A stretch of DNA of 64,000 nucleotides, from positions 4,804,501 to 4,868,500 of the forward strand of contig NZ_CP089391.1 in the NCBI RefSeq assembly GCF_027594865.1. The letters run 5' to 3'. This stretch comes from Bradyrhizobium xenonodulans (GTDB taxonomy: Bacteria; Pseudomonadota; Alphaproteobacteria; Rhizobiales; Xanthobacteraceae). Positions 42,302 to 51,656 of the stretch are shown here, piece after piece. The translations under genes and the position numbers were made by a program. The number at the start of each line of letters is the position of its first letter. Position 1 is the first letter of the stretch. The notes below the pieces were generated by a model. It was not told the origin of the DNA and ran no database searches. It saw only the letters and a program-made list of their open reading frames with translations.

Positions 42302-43234
42302 CTATCCGTGATATTCCCAGGTGGACGCACTGTCCGAGAGGACCCGCAAGAGACTGCGGATCCGCGTGGGCATCTGTTTGCGGCTGACTTGCACGGCATG
42401 GACCGGGATATTCGGCACCCGCCAGCCGCGCAACAATTCGACAATGCGTCCGCCTTCGAGGTCCTTCACGCCGCACCAGGCCGGAAGCCAGGCTATTCCG
42501 AGGCCTCGCGAGACCATCGCCCACGCGACCGACATGTCCTCGACGACCACGCGCTTTCGCGGCAGCATCCGGATCAGCGTGCCGTCCGACGGATCCTGAA
42601 ACTGCCAGGGCATGAGCTGTCCGGTTGCCGGATCGCGAAAACCAATCTGATGATGCGCTTTGAGGTCTCGAACCGAGCGAGGCTCTCTCATGAACTCAAC
42701 ATAGCGGCGGGTCGCGACCAGCACCCAGGGGAACGTCGCCAGCCGCTTCGCGGTGACGCCGGGGTGGCGATCGAGGGAGCCGAAGCGGATAGCGATGTCG
42801 ATTCCTTCGGTTCCCAGATCGAGGCCGAAATCGTCCACCTTCAATTCGAGCTCGAGCGCCGGATTGGCCTTTAAAATGGCCGGGAGTTTCGGTGCGATGC
42901 AGGCCCTGAGAAAAGCGCCCGGAGCTGCAAGGCGCACGCGTCCGGCTTCGCCGCCTGTGGCTTCGTCCAGCATCACGTCGAGTTGCTCCGCCTGCCGCAA
43001 GAGATCACGGGCGCTCTCCAGCAGGCGTTCGCCGTCATGCGTCAACGAGATCGCATGCGTGGTGCGATGAAGAAGCTTCACGCCCCGCATCTGTTCGAAC
43101 CGCGCAATCGCCTTGGACATGGCCGACGTCGACGTTCCGGCCCGGCGGGCAGCTTCGGCGAACGAGCCTGCTTCGACGACGCGGACGAACTGGAGCAGAT
43201 TGAGGAGCTGTTGATGGCTGCGCGGTGTTGCCAT
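42302..43234 (-). CDS. LysR-family transcriptional regulator
   Basis: A 310-residue regulator. The winged helix is at 5-65: VEAGSFAEAARRAGTSTSAM then SKAIARFEQMRGVKLLHRTT. The effector domain (90-300) has the usual two Rossmann-like lobes (ALELELKVDDFGLDLGTEGI, DMSVAWAMVSRGLGIAWLPA). It is divergent from the dimeric-barrel gene at 43330, with a perfect inverted repeat between them. LysR proteins typically activate a divergent gene and repress themselves; effector unknown. Confidence 0.94.
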   Translation of the reverse strand: MATPRSHQQLLNLLQFVRVVEAGSFAEAARRAGTSTSAMSKAIARFEQMRGVKLLHRTTHAISLTHDGERLLESARDLLRQAEQLDVMLDEATGGEAGRVRLAAPGAFLRACIAPKLPAILKANPALELELKVDDFGLDLGTEGIDIAIRFGSLDRHPGVTAKRLATFPWVLVATRRYVEFMREPRSVRDLKAHHQIGFRDPATGQLMPWQFQDPSDGTLIRMLPRKRVVVEDMSVAWAMVSRGLGIAWLPAWCGVKDLEGGRIVELLRGWRVPNIPVHAVQVSRKQMPTRIRSLLRVLSDSASTWEYHG

Positions 43235-43291
43235 GGCGTCATCATAGCAATGACACCGCGCCCACTACAAGACCGCCTGAGAGGGCTGGTA

Positions 43292-43314
43292 TCAGATCAC
43301 AGCAATGGATCTGA
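43292..43314. promoter_or_regulatory. Inverted-repeat operator, probable LysR site
   Basis: TCAGATC at 43292-43298 and GATCTGA at 43308-43314 form a perfect 7-9-7 palindrome, flanked by ATC...GAT-like bases. It lies in the 95-base gap between the LysR gene and the divergent gene at 43330, 16 bases before the latter's GTG. Size suits a LysR-type recognition site. Confidence 0.55.
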
Positions 43315-43329
43315 CGATTGGAGAGAACA

Positions 43330-43749
43330 GTGTTTGTTGAAATCGGCGAAGCAGCACTCGCATCAGCGGCCGCAAAATATCCTGGAGATCAGCCGATCTT
43401 CATGCTCAACCTCCTCCGCTACCGGGACGAGGCCTTGTACCGAGCGAACGCAGAGCTTCCCGTCTGCAGCGGTCGCGAAGCCTACTACACGCGATATGTT
43501 CCTGCATTTCGCAAGCTGGCGCTCAGGCAAGGGGTCGTGCCGACTTGGCTTGGATCGGTCGGAGCTCTGCTGGTGGGGGCGGAAGGCGAAGCCTGGCACG
43601 ATGTCGCCATCGTGCGCTATCCCGACTTCGCGACCTTTCAGCACATTGTTTCGAGCGCGGATTATCGACGTGAAGCCGAACCCCACCGCCTGGCCGCGCT
43701 CGCCGACTGGCGATTGATTGCGACGACCGAAGTGCAGGTGCCGGACTAG
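43330..43749 (+). CDS. DUF1330-like dimeric alpha/beta-barrel protein
   Basis: A 139-residue protein. Motifs: PGDQPIFMLNLLRYRDEALY near the start, GREAYYTRYVPAFRKLALRQ, and HDVAIVRYPDFATFQHIVSS in the last part, as in DUF1330/NIPSNAP-like dimeric barrels with a 'NLLR' strand. A GTG at 43330 follows GGAGAG; a TTG four codons earlier would overlap that site. Divergent from the LysR regulator, so it is the likely regulated gene. Enzymatic role unknown. Confidence 0.85.
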   Translation: MFVEIGEAALASAAAKYPGDQPIFMLNLLRYRDEALYRANAELPVCSGREAYYTRYVPAFRKLALRQGVVPTWLGSVGALLVGAEGEAWHDVAIVRYPDFATFQHIVSSADYRREAEPHRLAALADWRLIATTEVQVPD

Positions 43750-43821
43750 GGGCCACTGCACGCCCCGATTGACAGCGCGTGGAGCCGTTGTTCTACTGAC
43801 CAAAAATCGGGGAGCGTTCCA

Positions 43822-44826
43822 ATGGCCACGACATGGCGCGCCGTCGCAGCGCTGATCGCGCTGTGCGTTTCGAACTGGTTTGTTGGCGGCGAAGCCGTCG
43901 CGCAGGCACTCCCAAAGGAAGTCGCCACCCGCACCGAGATCTATCCGGTCCCCTCGCTCACCCTCTCCGACCAGCAATTCCTCAGCGGCGATGCGGCGGC
44001 CGGCAAGCCGGTGACGGTCGCAGGCGAATTTCGCGTGGCGCAAGGCACCGGAAAGCTCCCCGTCGTGGTGCTGATGCACGGCTCGAGCGGCGTCGGCGCC
44101 ACCACCGAGGCCTGGGTGCACGCGTTCAACGCCATGGGCATCTCCACCTTCGTGATCGACGGCTTCACCGGCCGCGGGCTGACGGTGGTCGGGCCGAACC
44201 AGGCCCTGCTCGGCCGGCTCAATCTGATCGTCGACATCTACCGCTCGCTGGAGATTCTTGCAAAGCATCCCCGCGTCGACCCTGATCGTATCGTGCTGAT
44301 GGGTTTTTCGCGCGGCGGACAGGCGACGCTCTATGCGAGCCTCGACCGCTTCAACAAGCTCTGGAACAAGTCCGGCGTCCAGTTCGCGGCCTACATCCCG
44401 TTCTATCCGGACTGCTCGACGACCTACGTTGGCGACAGCGAGGTCGCCGCACGTCCGATCCGCATCTACCACGGCACGCCCGACGACTACAATCCCGTGA
44501 AGAGCTGCAAGGCGTTCGTGGAGCGGCTCAAGGCGGCGGGCCGCGACGTCGTGCTGACCGAATATGCCGACAGCGCGCACGGCTTCGATAGCGGCCTGCT
44601 CGGCGTCAACACTGTTACAGTGTCCGCCAACGCACAGACCGTGCGCAACTGCAAGATCAAGGAAGGCGACGGCGGCGTGCTGATGAACGGCGACACCAAC
44701 GCGCCCTTCACCTACAAGGATTCCTGCGTCGAGCTGAACCCGCGTGTCGGCGGCAATCCCGCGACGGCCGCGGAGTCGCGCAAGGCCGTGGAGGAGTTTT
44801 TGCAGGCGCTGTTCAAGCTGGGCTGA
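43822..44826 (+). CDS. Secreted dienelactone hydrolase family protein
   Basis: A 334-residue exported hydrolase. Residues 1-28 are a signal peptide (WRAVAALIALCVSNWFVGG, cleavage after AVAQA). Motifs: LPVVVLMHGSSGVG (oxyanion hole), VLMGFSRGGQATLY with the nucleophile Ser, and YADSAHGFDSG with the catalytic His; PDDYNPVKSC is near the acid position. It has an extra C-terminal region with three Cys. True dienelactone hydrolases are cytoplasmic and use Cys; this one is a Ser enzyme of unknown substrate. It follows the DUF1330-like gene by 72 bases on the same strand. Confidence 0.9.
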   Translation: MATTWRAVAALIALCVSNWFVGGEAVAQALPKEVATRTEIYPVPSLTLSDQQFLSGDAAAGKPVTVAGEFRVAQGTGKLPVVVLMHGSSGVGATTEAWVHAFNAMGISTFVIDGFTGRGLTVVGPNQALLGRLNLIVDIYRSLEILAKHPRVDPDRIVLMGFSRGGQATLYASLDRFNKLWNKSGVQFAAYIPFYPDCSTTYVGDSEVAARPIRIYHGTPDDYNPVKSCKAFVERLKAAGRDVVLTEYADSAHGFDSGLLGVNTVTVSANAQTVRNCKIKEGDGGVLMNGDTNAPFTYKDSCVELNPRVGGNPATAAESRKAVEEFLQALFKLG

Positions 44827-44893
44827 GAGTGCCTGCTCGGCACGCGATGCCGCAGGTGGGGGATGCCAATCGAGCGGCGCCAGCGCGGCAGCG

Positions 44894-45712
44894 CTAGATC
44901 GCGCCAATCTCGGCAAGGCAGGCTTGCGTCAGCGGCATGCGCTCACTGATGAGACGCGGCTCCTTGCAATCCATGTTGAGCGCGAACACGGTGTGTGCTT
45001 CGCCCTTCTCGGCCCAGCCGACCATCCAGCCCAGCGACGGCTCACCGCGCTCGGCTCCCAGCAGCCCAGACTTGGCGCGAATGACGCTGTCGCCGACCTT
45101 CGTCACCGGCAGGATGTCGGCGACGAGATCCTGGCTGCGCTTGCTGACCGGCAGCGAGCGGCGGCGCAGCTGGTCGACGAAATCGATCTGCTCGACCGGA
45201 TCGATGCGCAAATTCCCGGTCAGCCAGAACTGGTCGATGCCGCCGCCGATGTCGCGATTGCCGTAGTCGAACAGATCGACGTATTTCTGCATCCGCTCCT
45301 GACCGATGCGGCGCGCGATCTCCTGATAGACCGGCACCGCGCTGACCGCGATTGCGCTGCGCAGCGTGTGATCCTTGTTCCAGGCTTCGATCGGGCGCTT
45401 CACGCCGTCCCACGCAAACACATCCTTGTCGGGATCAGCGACCACGCCGGTCTCCAGCGCGATCAGCGAGTTCGGAATCTTGAAGGTCGAGGCCGGCAGC
45501 TTCCCCTCGCCCGAGCGCTCCTTGTCGCTGGCGACGATCAGATAGTCCTCGACCTTGTAGCCGACAAAGGTGCCTGACGTGCCGAGGTCGGTAAAGTGCT
45601 TGGCCAGGCTGTCGCGGAATTCATTCCGCGGCGGCGCGACATGGGCAAGCGCACGCTGCGGCAGGATCGCAGTCGCGGCGAGAAGACCGAGGGTGGAACG
45701 GCGAGTGAGCAA
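44894..45712 (-). CDS. Class D beta-lactamase
   Basis: A 272-residue exported serine beta-lactamase. Signal peptide 1-23 with two adjacent Arg (MLTRRSTLGLLAATAILP), possibly Tat. All class D motifs are present: PASTFK (Ser75, Lys78), SAV at 124-126, YGN at 150-152, FWLTG with Trp163, and KSG at 214-216, then GWMVGW. Lys78 would be carboxylated. It should hydrolyse penicillins and perhaps oxacillin; spectrum cannot be read. There is no mobile element, resistance island or regulator nearby, so it looks like a chromosomal, native gene. Confidence 0.94.
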   Translation of the reverse strand: MLTRRSTLGLLAATAILPQRALAHVAPPRNEFRDSLAKHFTDLGTSGTFVGYKVEDYLIVASDKERSGEGKLPASTFKIPNSLIALETGVVADPDKDVFAWDGVKRPIEAWNKDHTLRSAIAVSAVPVYQEIARRIGQERMQKYVDLFDYGNRDIGGGIDQFWLTGNLRIDPVEQIDFVDQLRRRSLPVSKRSQDLVADILPVTKVGDSVIRAKSGLLGAERGEPSLGWMVGWAEKGEAHTVFALNMDCKEPRLISERMPLTQACLAEIGAI

Positions 45713-45782
45713 GGGCGGTATCCGTTGAGCGATGAAAGTGCCGCGACCATGCAGCGGCTACGTGGTCAAACGATGACAGCGC

Positions 45783-46043
45783 TCAGCGCCGCCCCGACAG
45801 CCGCAGCACGAACACCAGCACTTCGGCGACGGCCTTGTAGAGGTCGGGCGGGATCTCCTCGCCGAGCTCGACCTTGGACAGTGCGCCGGCCAGGATCTCG
45901 TTCTCCTCGACCGGGATGTCGTTGGCTCTCGCGATCTCGACGATCTTTTCGCCGATCGTGCCCTTGCCCTTGGCGACGACGACGGGCGCACCAGAGCCCT
46001 TCTCGTAATGCAGCGCGATCGCGAGCTTGGTCTGGTCGCTCAT
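45783..46043 (-). CDS. Stand-alone FlhB C-terminal domain-like protein
   Basis: An 86-residue protein that matches the cytoplasmic C-terminal domain of FlhB/YscU export-switch proteins: LAIALHYEKGSGAPVVVAKG, then IARANDIPVEENEILAGALS and GEEIPPDLYKAVAEVLVFVL. It has no membrane part and no NPTH autocleavage motif. Such FlhB-C homologues (FlhX type) can partly replace FlhB-CC in export-substrate switching. Its ATG overlaps the stop of the FliK-like gene by 4 bases. FliK is the FlhB-C partner in hook-length control, which supports a common role. Confidence 0.88.
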   Translation of the reverse strand: MSDQTKLAIALHYEKGSGAPVVVAKGKGTIGEKIVEIARANDIPVEENEILAGALSKVELGEEIPPDLYKAVAEVLVFVLRLSGRR

Positions 46044-47641
46044 GTGGCGCGATCCAGGAAGTGGCCGGCACGGGCCGGTGCGGGCTGCGGCGGGGTGCCG
46101 TCGCGGACCAGGATGTCGCCGGGCTTGAGCTCGGCGCGCGTCAGGGCCTGAGTGAGCTCGCCGATGCCGGCGCGGAGCTGCTGTGCGGTCGCCGGCCGCT
46201 CCGCCCACATCCGCACGAAGGTCTTGTCGCCGTTGAGCGTTACCAGTGCATGCACGGGGCCAGCCGGCTCGACATTCAGTGTGAAGCGCGCGCGCCAGGC
46301 GCGCTTGGCGGGATCGGCGGACTCGTTGCCGCCGTCGCGCGAGATCTCGAACTGCGCCATCGCGGTGCCCTGCCGGGTCGCAAAAGGAATCTCGAAATTC
46401 CACTGCGGCACGTTCGGGTCGATGCGGTGACCGCTGGCGTCGGTGCGATCTGGGAGCGAAGCGACCTGCAACAGCGTCTGCCGCGCGATCGCGGCGTCGG
46501 TGTCGTCGAGCAGGCGGTGCACCGTCGCAGAGAGCGGTGTATCGGGCGCGAGCGATGGCGAAGCAACCGCCTGCGGCGCCGGCAGCGCACCGCGGAACGG
46601 CGGTGGTGTCGTGCGCGCGGCCTCGAAGAGATGGCCATCCGGCACGGCCTTGTTCGAGCCGGGAACGTTGCCGGTCAGGCGCGGCAGGTTTTGCATCGCT
46701 TCTTGCAGCAGGGTCGCGGCAAGGCCGGCGGACACGGTGCGCGGCACTGCGGCTTGCGGAGCACCGCCGGCGATGTCGGCCAGCACGGCGGCAGCGAGAT
46801 TGGCGTTGCGTGGCAGTGGAGATTGTTGGGAGATCTCGGGGCCAGTTGAAGGCGATGCCGCCTCATTTGCCGCTTGAGCCGTTGCTGCGGTGACCTGCAG
46901 TGTCGCCGCAGCAGTGGTTGAAACCGCAGCGCCCTGCGGCGCGGGAGTCTCGAGCGTGGCCAGCGTCTGGCGCAGCACCAGCAATGCGGCCTTCAGGTCC
47001 GGGACATTGCCGGAGGACGGCGTCGCGCCCGAGGCCAGCGAGGCTTCGAGAAACAGACCGGATTTCTGGAAGGCGGATTCGATATCGCCGCCGTCGAGGG
47101 CGCTGTTGAGCGGCGTCTGCTGCGCCAGCACGTCCAGCACCGCCTGCTTCAATCCCGCCGGCAGATCACTGCCGGTGACGACGGCGGCCAGATTGGCGAA
47201 CAGCGGCGCTTGGCTGCCCTGTTTCGTCACGGCCTCAGCCGAAGCGGCGGTGACAGCGACCTGTTCTAACGGCGTCAGAGTGTTGCGTGCCGCGCTCGCG
47301 GACGGCGCAAGCGGCGGACTCTCCACCAGCGAGGCCGCGCGCGGCGTCAGCGTGATCTGGTCGGCCGGCGCCTCGCCTGCCCCGTTCATCACCGCGAGCC
47401 GGATGGTGCCGTCGTTCTGCGACACCGCGAGCTGGAGATTTTGCCCCGGCGTCAGCGCCACCTCCGACATCACGTCCATCGAAAGGTTGGCGATTGCGAT
47501 CCGCACCAGATTGTCGGCGAGCACGCTGACGACCCGGGCGTCGACGACGCTGCCGGCCTGGAGCACGAGATCGGGCGTCGCCGCATCAGCCGCAGGGCTG
47601 GCAGCACTGACCGGAAGGATCGAGCTTATCGGCGTCGGCAT
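46040..47641 (-). CDS. fliK: Flagellar hook-length control protein FliK-like
   Basis: A 533-residue protein. The first 100 residues include AGSVVDARVVSVLADNLVRI, a beta-rich part. A long low-complexity Ala/Pro/Ser/Thr middle follows (about 130-400), and the last ~130 residues are the Flg_hook domain: RARFTLNVEPAGPVHALVTL and AERPATAQQLRAGIGELTQA. FliK measures hook length and triggers the FlhB switch. Here it is paired with an FlhB-C homologue rather than with other flagellar genes. Start at 47641 (MPTPISS); the frame extends 56 codons further without support. The C-terminal end is 4 bases over the next start. Confidence 0.85.
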   Translation of the reverse strand: MPTPISSILPVSAASPAADAATPDLVLQAGSVVDARVVSVLADNLVRIAIANLSMDVMSEVALTPGQNLQLAVSQNDGTIRLAVMNGAGEAPADQITLTPRAASLVESPPLAPSASAARNTLTPLEQVAVTAASAEAVTKQGSQAPLFANLAAVVTGSDLPAGLKQAVLDVLAQQTPLNSALDGGDIESAFQKSGLFLEASLASGATPSSGNVPDLKAALLVLRQTLATLETPAPQGAAVSTTAAATLQVTAATAQAANEAASPSTGPEISQQSPLPRNANLAAAVLADIAGGAPQAAVPRTVSAGLAATLLQEAMQNLPRLTGNVPGSNKAVPDGHLFEAARTTPPPFRGALPAPQAVASPSLAPDTPLSATVHRLLDDTDAAIARQTLLQVASLPDRTDASGHRIDPNVPQWNFEIPFATRQGTAMAQFEISRDGGNESADPAKRAWRARFTLNVEPAGPVHALVTLNGDKTFVRMWAERPATAQQLRAGIGELTQALTRAELKPGDILVRDGTPPQPAPARAGHFLDRAT

Positions 47642-47697
47642 CTTCGGGGGCCCAGGGAACGCTGGCCCCACCCTAAGGCCCCGTCGTAAACCCCTCG

Positions 47698-48480
47698 TTA
47701 AGGACCTTTGGCCGCCTGCGGCTTCACCGCGGCCAAAACCGTCACGGCGGCCTCGAAATCCCGCAGGCGCGCGGCCCGTCGGCGAGCTGCCTCCTCGTCC
47801 ACGCCCCATTGGTCGGCGTTCCAGTCCTCATCGACATGGGCGGCGGCCCAGACCTGGCCGGCATCGCGCACGCCATGGGCCAGCGCCAGCGCCAGCAGCG
47901 CCGATCCGGTCAGGGTCGTGACCACGTGGAGCACGGCCACCGACCAGGCATCCTCGGGCAGCGCGGCACGGGCGGCCCGGAGCGCCTCGTCCGGCTGCTT
48001 CACATGCATGATGCCTTCGGACAGGATGAAATGCGCGCCCAGCGTCTCCGCTGCCCAGAACAGCACGGGGTCCCAATGCGCGGCCTCGCGGGCGACCAGC
48101 CCCTCGGGATGGCCGGCGCGATAGAACAGCAAATCGGACTCAAGGTATTTTGCGAGGTCCTCGGCGACAAGTTCGACGCGGTCGACGACGCCCTCGACCA
48201 CGCTGTTGGCGATCCGCGTCAGCGGCATGCTCATCGGATCGATCGCCTCGCCCTGGGCCGCCCATTCGGCGGCGACTGCGTCGGCCAGGCCGCGCGAGGG
48301 GATCACCACTTGTCGGCTGGACGGCGTGCGGATCGGCCTGCCGTCGAGCGTGATGACGAAGCCGCCCTCGGCCTCGGTGACGCCGGCCTCCTTGTAGAAG
48401 CGCTTACGCAGGGGCGTGCGCGCGGATTCCCGTGGATCCGGCGGGGGTTGCCCGGCTGCTTCTTCGAACAATTCGCGCAT
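47698..48480 (-). CDS. ATP12-family F1-ATPase assembly chaperone
   Basis: A 260-residue soluble protein. Motifs: RKRFYKEAGVTEAEGGFVIT, LDGRPIRTPSSRQVVIP and MPLTRIANSVVEGV near the start, and HVVTTLTGSALLALALAHGV in the C-terminal helical domain, all typical of ATP12. Mitochondrial Atp12 binds the alpha subunit of F1 during assembly; the alphaproteobacterial homologue is presumed to do the same. The gene stands alone here, 57 bases beyond the FliK start. Start at 48480. Confidence 0.93.
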   Translation of the reverse strand: MRELFEEAAGQPPPDPRESARTPLRKRFYKEAGVTEAEGGFVITLDGRPIRTPSSRQVVIPSRGLADAVAAEWAAQGEAIDPMSMPLTRIANSVVEGVVDRVELVAEDLAKYLESDLLFYRAGHPEGLVAREAAHWDPVLFWAAETLGAHFILSEGIMHVKQPDEALRAARAALPEDAWSVAVLHVVTTLTGSALLALALAHGVRDAGQVWAAAHVDEDWNADQWGVDEEAARRRAARLRDFEAAVTVLAAVKPQAAKGP

Positions 48481-48556
48481 CTTGAGTTTTCGGTCTCCGC
48501 CGCTGGATGCTAGCCTTTTAAGGTAAGATCAGCAGCCGATAAAGCGAGCGGCAGGC

Positions 48557-49003
48557 ATGAGGGAACTTGCGGGCGTTGGGGCCCTGTTGGCCGGGCTTTG
48601 GCTGGCCGCGGCGGAGGCCGGCTTTCGCACCCCGGAATCGCTGGTCCGCAACGTCTATGCCCATTACGGCGAAGGTGCGCCGGAGCTGTCAAAGGGCCTG
48701 CCGCGGGATGCCGCCACCGCCCGGCAATTCTTCGATCCTCCCTTGCGCAAAGTGTGGTCCGCGCCGCGTGTCGAGCCCTACGACTTTCTGGTGCAGAGCC
48801 CGAGCTGGAAGCTCGGCCCCGTTACGATCGCGGTCGTGCGGAGGCAATACGACAAGACCTATGTCGCAGCGAATTTCGACAATCGCGGCCGGAGGGTCGC
48901 GCTGAACTTCATCCTGGTCAACGGGCCCGAAGGCTGGCTGATCACGGATATCGAGAGCCCGCACGACTCTCTGCGGATGTTTCTGGAGCAGTTTCGGAAT
49001 TGA
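48557..49003 (+). CDS. Secreted hypothetical protein (DUF3828-like)
   Basis: A 148-residue protein with a short signal peptide (VGALLAGLWLAAAEA). The mature part has SLVRNVYAHYGEGAPELSKG, RQFFDPPLRKVWSA, and a C-terminal YVAANFDNRGRRVALNFILV then GWLITDIESP. The 'Y..G' helix, followed by a beta sheet and a final W.I.D strand, is an NTF2/DUF3828-like cystatin fold pattern. Function unknown. Divergent from the ATP12 gene. Confidence 0.8.
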   Translation: MRELAGVGALLAGLWLAAAEAGFRTPESLVRNVYAHYGEGAPELSKGLPRDAATARQFFDPPLRKVWSAPRVEPYDFLVQSPSWKLGPVTIAVVRRQYDKTYVAANFDNRGRRVALNFILVNGPEGWLITDIESPHDSLRMFLEQFRN

Positions 49004-49055
49004 GCCCCGCTGTCATGAGCGTGTGGCTCGCCGCGCGCCCTGCTAGGTCGCTCAA

Positions 49056-50270
49056 CTACTCTTCCGGCGCGTTCTCGATCGGGTCGAACCGGCTCGCGTC
49101 GAGCCCGAGCAGATTCCACGACTGTTGCATGTGCTGCGGCAGCGGCGCGGTGGCATCGATGAAGCCGCCGCGCGGATGCGGAATGACGATGCGGCGTGCG
49201 AGCAGATGCAGCCGGTTTTGCAGGCCGCCCGGCAACTGCCAGTTCTCGATGTTGAAATATTTGGGATCGCCAACAATGGGGTGGCCAATATGCTCCATGT
49301 GGGCGCGCAGCTGGTGGGTGCGGCCCGTCACCGGTTTCAACGACACCCAGGTCAGCTTGTTACCGGCGGTCTCGACCACGGCGTAGTACGTCACCGCGTG
49401 GCTGGCGCCCTCGTCGCCATGCTGGGCGATGCGCATGATGGTGTCGTCCTCGCTCTCTTCCTTGGCGAGGAAGGTCGAGATGCGGCCCTGCTTCGGCTTC
49501 GGCAGGCCCGGCACCAGCGCCCAATAGGTTTTGCGTGCCGACCGCGAGCGGAACGCGCCGGTCAGATGCGAGGCGGCAAAGCGCGTCTTGGCGATCAGCA
49601 GGCAGCCCGAGGTCTCGCGATCGATGCGGTGCACGAGGCGCGGCTTCTGGCCCTTGGCATCGCGCATCACCTCGAGCATCTGGTCGATGTGCCGGGTCAT
49701 GCCCGAGCCGCCCTGCACGGCAAGTCCGGCGGGCTTGTTCAGGACGAGGACGTCGTCGTCCTCGTAGATCGTCATCTCCTTCAGCGCCTTGAGCGTCTTC
49801 TGCGCAGCCTCCGAGAACTCGCCGACGACCTTCGGCGTATCCAGCTTCAGCGGCGGAATGCGGACGCTCTGGCCCTCCTCCAGCCGGTCCTTGCTGTCGA
49901 CACGCTTGCCATCGACGCGCAGTTCGCCCTTACGGACGACGCGCTGGATGTGGGAGAACGACAGCCCAGGAAAGCGCGCTTCGAGGAAACGATCCACGCG
50001 CATGTTGTTCTCGTCGGCCGACACGGTGACGGTCTGCACTTTGGTCGGCAGCAGCGCCTCGACCGGCCTTTCGGGCGCGGCCCTTTCCGGCTCGGCTTTC
50101 GGCGGACGCCGCTCGGCACGCTCGGCTGCAAAGCGCGGCGGCTTGCTGCCCGGCTTCCCGCCCGGACGCTGTCCCGCCGTCTTCGCGCTGCGCGCCTTGA
50201 ACGGGCGCGATTCCTTGCGCTCATCGCGCGAACGGGGCTTTGGATCGGTTCTCTTGATACGGCGGCTCAT
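49056..50270 (-). CDS. RluA-family 23S rRNA pseudouridine synthase
   Basis: A 404-residue pseudouridine synthase. An 85-residue basic, disordered extension comes first (SRRIKRTDPKPRSRDERKES). An S4 domain (86-145, RVDRFLEARFPGLSFSHIQR) and the catalytic domain follow, with Asp217 in RLVHRIDRETSGCLL and LKPVTGRTHQLRAHM near the C-terminus. RluC/RluD-type enzymes modify U in 23S rRNA (955/2504/2580 or 1911/1915/1917); which is not clear here. It is 52 bases from rarA upstream, both leftward. Confidence 0.93.
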   Translation of the reverse strand: MSRRIKRTDPKPRSRDERKESRPFKARSAKTAGQRPGGKPGSKPPRFAAERAERRPPKAEPERAAPERPVEALLPTKVQTVTVSADENNMRVDRFLEARFPGLSFSHIQRVVRKGELRVDGKRVDSKDRLEEGQSVRIPPLKLDTPKVVGEFSEAAQKTLKALKEMTIYEDDDVLVLNKPAGLAVQGGSGMTRHIDQMLEVMRDAKGQKPRLVHRIDRETSGCLLIAKTRFAASHLTGAFRSRSARKTYWALVPGLPKPKQGRISTFLAKEESEDDTIMRIAQHGDEGASHAVTYYAVVETAGNKLTWVSLKPVTGRTHQLRAHMEHIGHPIVGDPKYFNIENWQLPGGLQNRLHLLARRIVIPHPRGGFIDATAPLPQHMQQSWNLLGLDASRFDPIENAPEE

Positions 50271-50322
50271 GGATGCCTGCGTACCCTAAAAGCCGGCTGC
50301 CGTCACGGCGAAATGGCCGTTT

Positions 50323-51656
50323 CTAGCGCGAGCCGCCCCGCTCCTTCCGCAGCTTGGCCCAGTAATCCAGCCGCTTCCTGATCTCCCGCTCGAACCCGCG
50401 CTCGGGCGGGTCATAGAAGGTCTGGCGGCCAAGGGCTTCCGGAAAATAGTCCTGGCCGGAGAAGGCATCAGGGGCGTCGTGGTCGTATTCGTAGGCGGCG
50501 CCGTAGCCTTCCGACTTCATCAGCTTGGTCGGCGAATTGAGGATGTGTTTTGGCGGCAGCAGCGAGCCGGCCTGCTTGGCGACCTGCATCGCCGTGCCGA
50601 AAGCCGTATAGACCGCGTTCGATTTCGGCGCGGTGGCGAGATAGACCACGGCCTGCGCGATCGCGAGCTCGCCCTCGGGATGGCCGAGGAAGTCGAAGGC
50701 ATCCTTGGCCGCATTGGCGATGACCAGCGCCTGCGGGTCGGCAAGGCCGATGTCCTCGACCGCCATGCGCACGACCCGGCGGGCCAGGAACAGCGGATCC
50801 TCGCCGGCGTCTAACATGCGCGCGAGATAATACAGCGCAGCGTCGGGATCCGAGCCGCGCACCGATTTATGCAGCGCCGAGATCAGGTTGTAATGGCCGT
50901 CGGCCGACTTGTCGTAGATTGGCGCGCGGCGCTGCAGGATGTCCTGCAATTGCGCGGCATTGAAAATCTCGTCCGCCCGGGCCGAACGCCAGACCTCTTC
51001 GGCAAGCGTCAGCGATGCGCGGCCGTCGCCATCGGCCATGCGCACCAGCACCGCCCTTGCCTCGTCATCGAGCGGCAGCTTGCGGCCCTCGACCTCCTCG
51101 GCATGCGCGAACAGCTTCTCGATCGCGGCGGCATCGAGCGAGCGAAACACCAGCACGCGCGCGCGCGACAAAAGCGCCGCGTTGAGCTCGAAGGACGGGT
51201 TTTCGGTGGTGGCGCCGACCATGACGACGGTGCCGTCTTCCATCACAGGCAGAAACGAATCCTGCTGGGCGCGGTTGAATCTGTGCACCTCGTCGACGAA
51301 CAGCAGCGTGCCCTTGCCCATCTCGCGGCGGGCCCGCGCGGCGTCAAAGGCTTTCTTCAGATCGGCGACGCCGGAGAACACCGCGGAGATCTGCTCGAAA
51401 TGCAGGTCCGTCGCATCCGCCAGCAGCCGCGCCACCGTGGTCTTGCCGGTGCCGGGCGGCCCCCAGAACACCAGCGAGCCGAGCGTGCGCGTCTCCAGCA
51501 TGCGCGTCAGCGCGCCGTCGGGGCCGAGGATATGGTCCTGGCCCACGACCTCCGACAGCGCGCGCGGGCGCAGCCGGTCCGGCAGCGGATGCGGAGCCTC
51601 GTGGTCGAGCCCCGCCGCGGCGAAGAGCGTTGGCGTCTGCTGTGGTCGCTTCGGAC

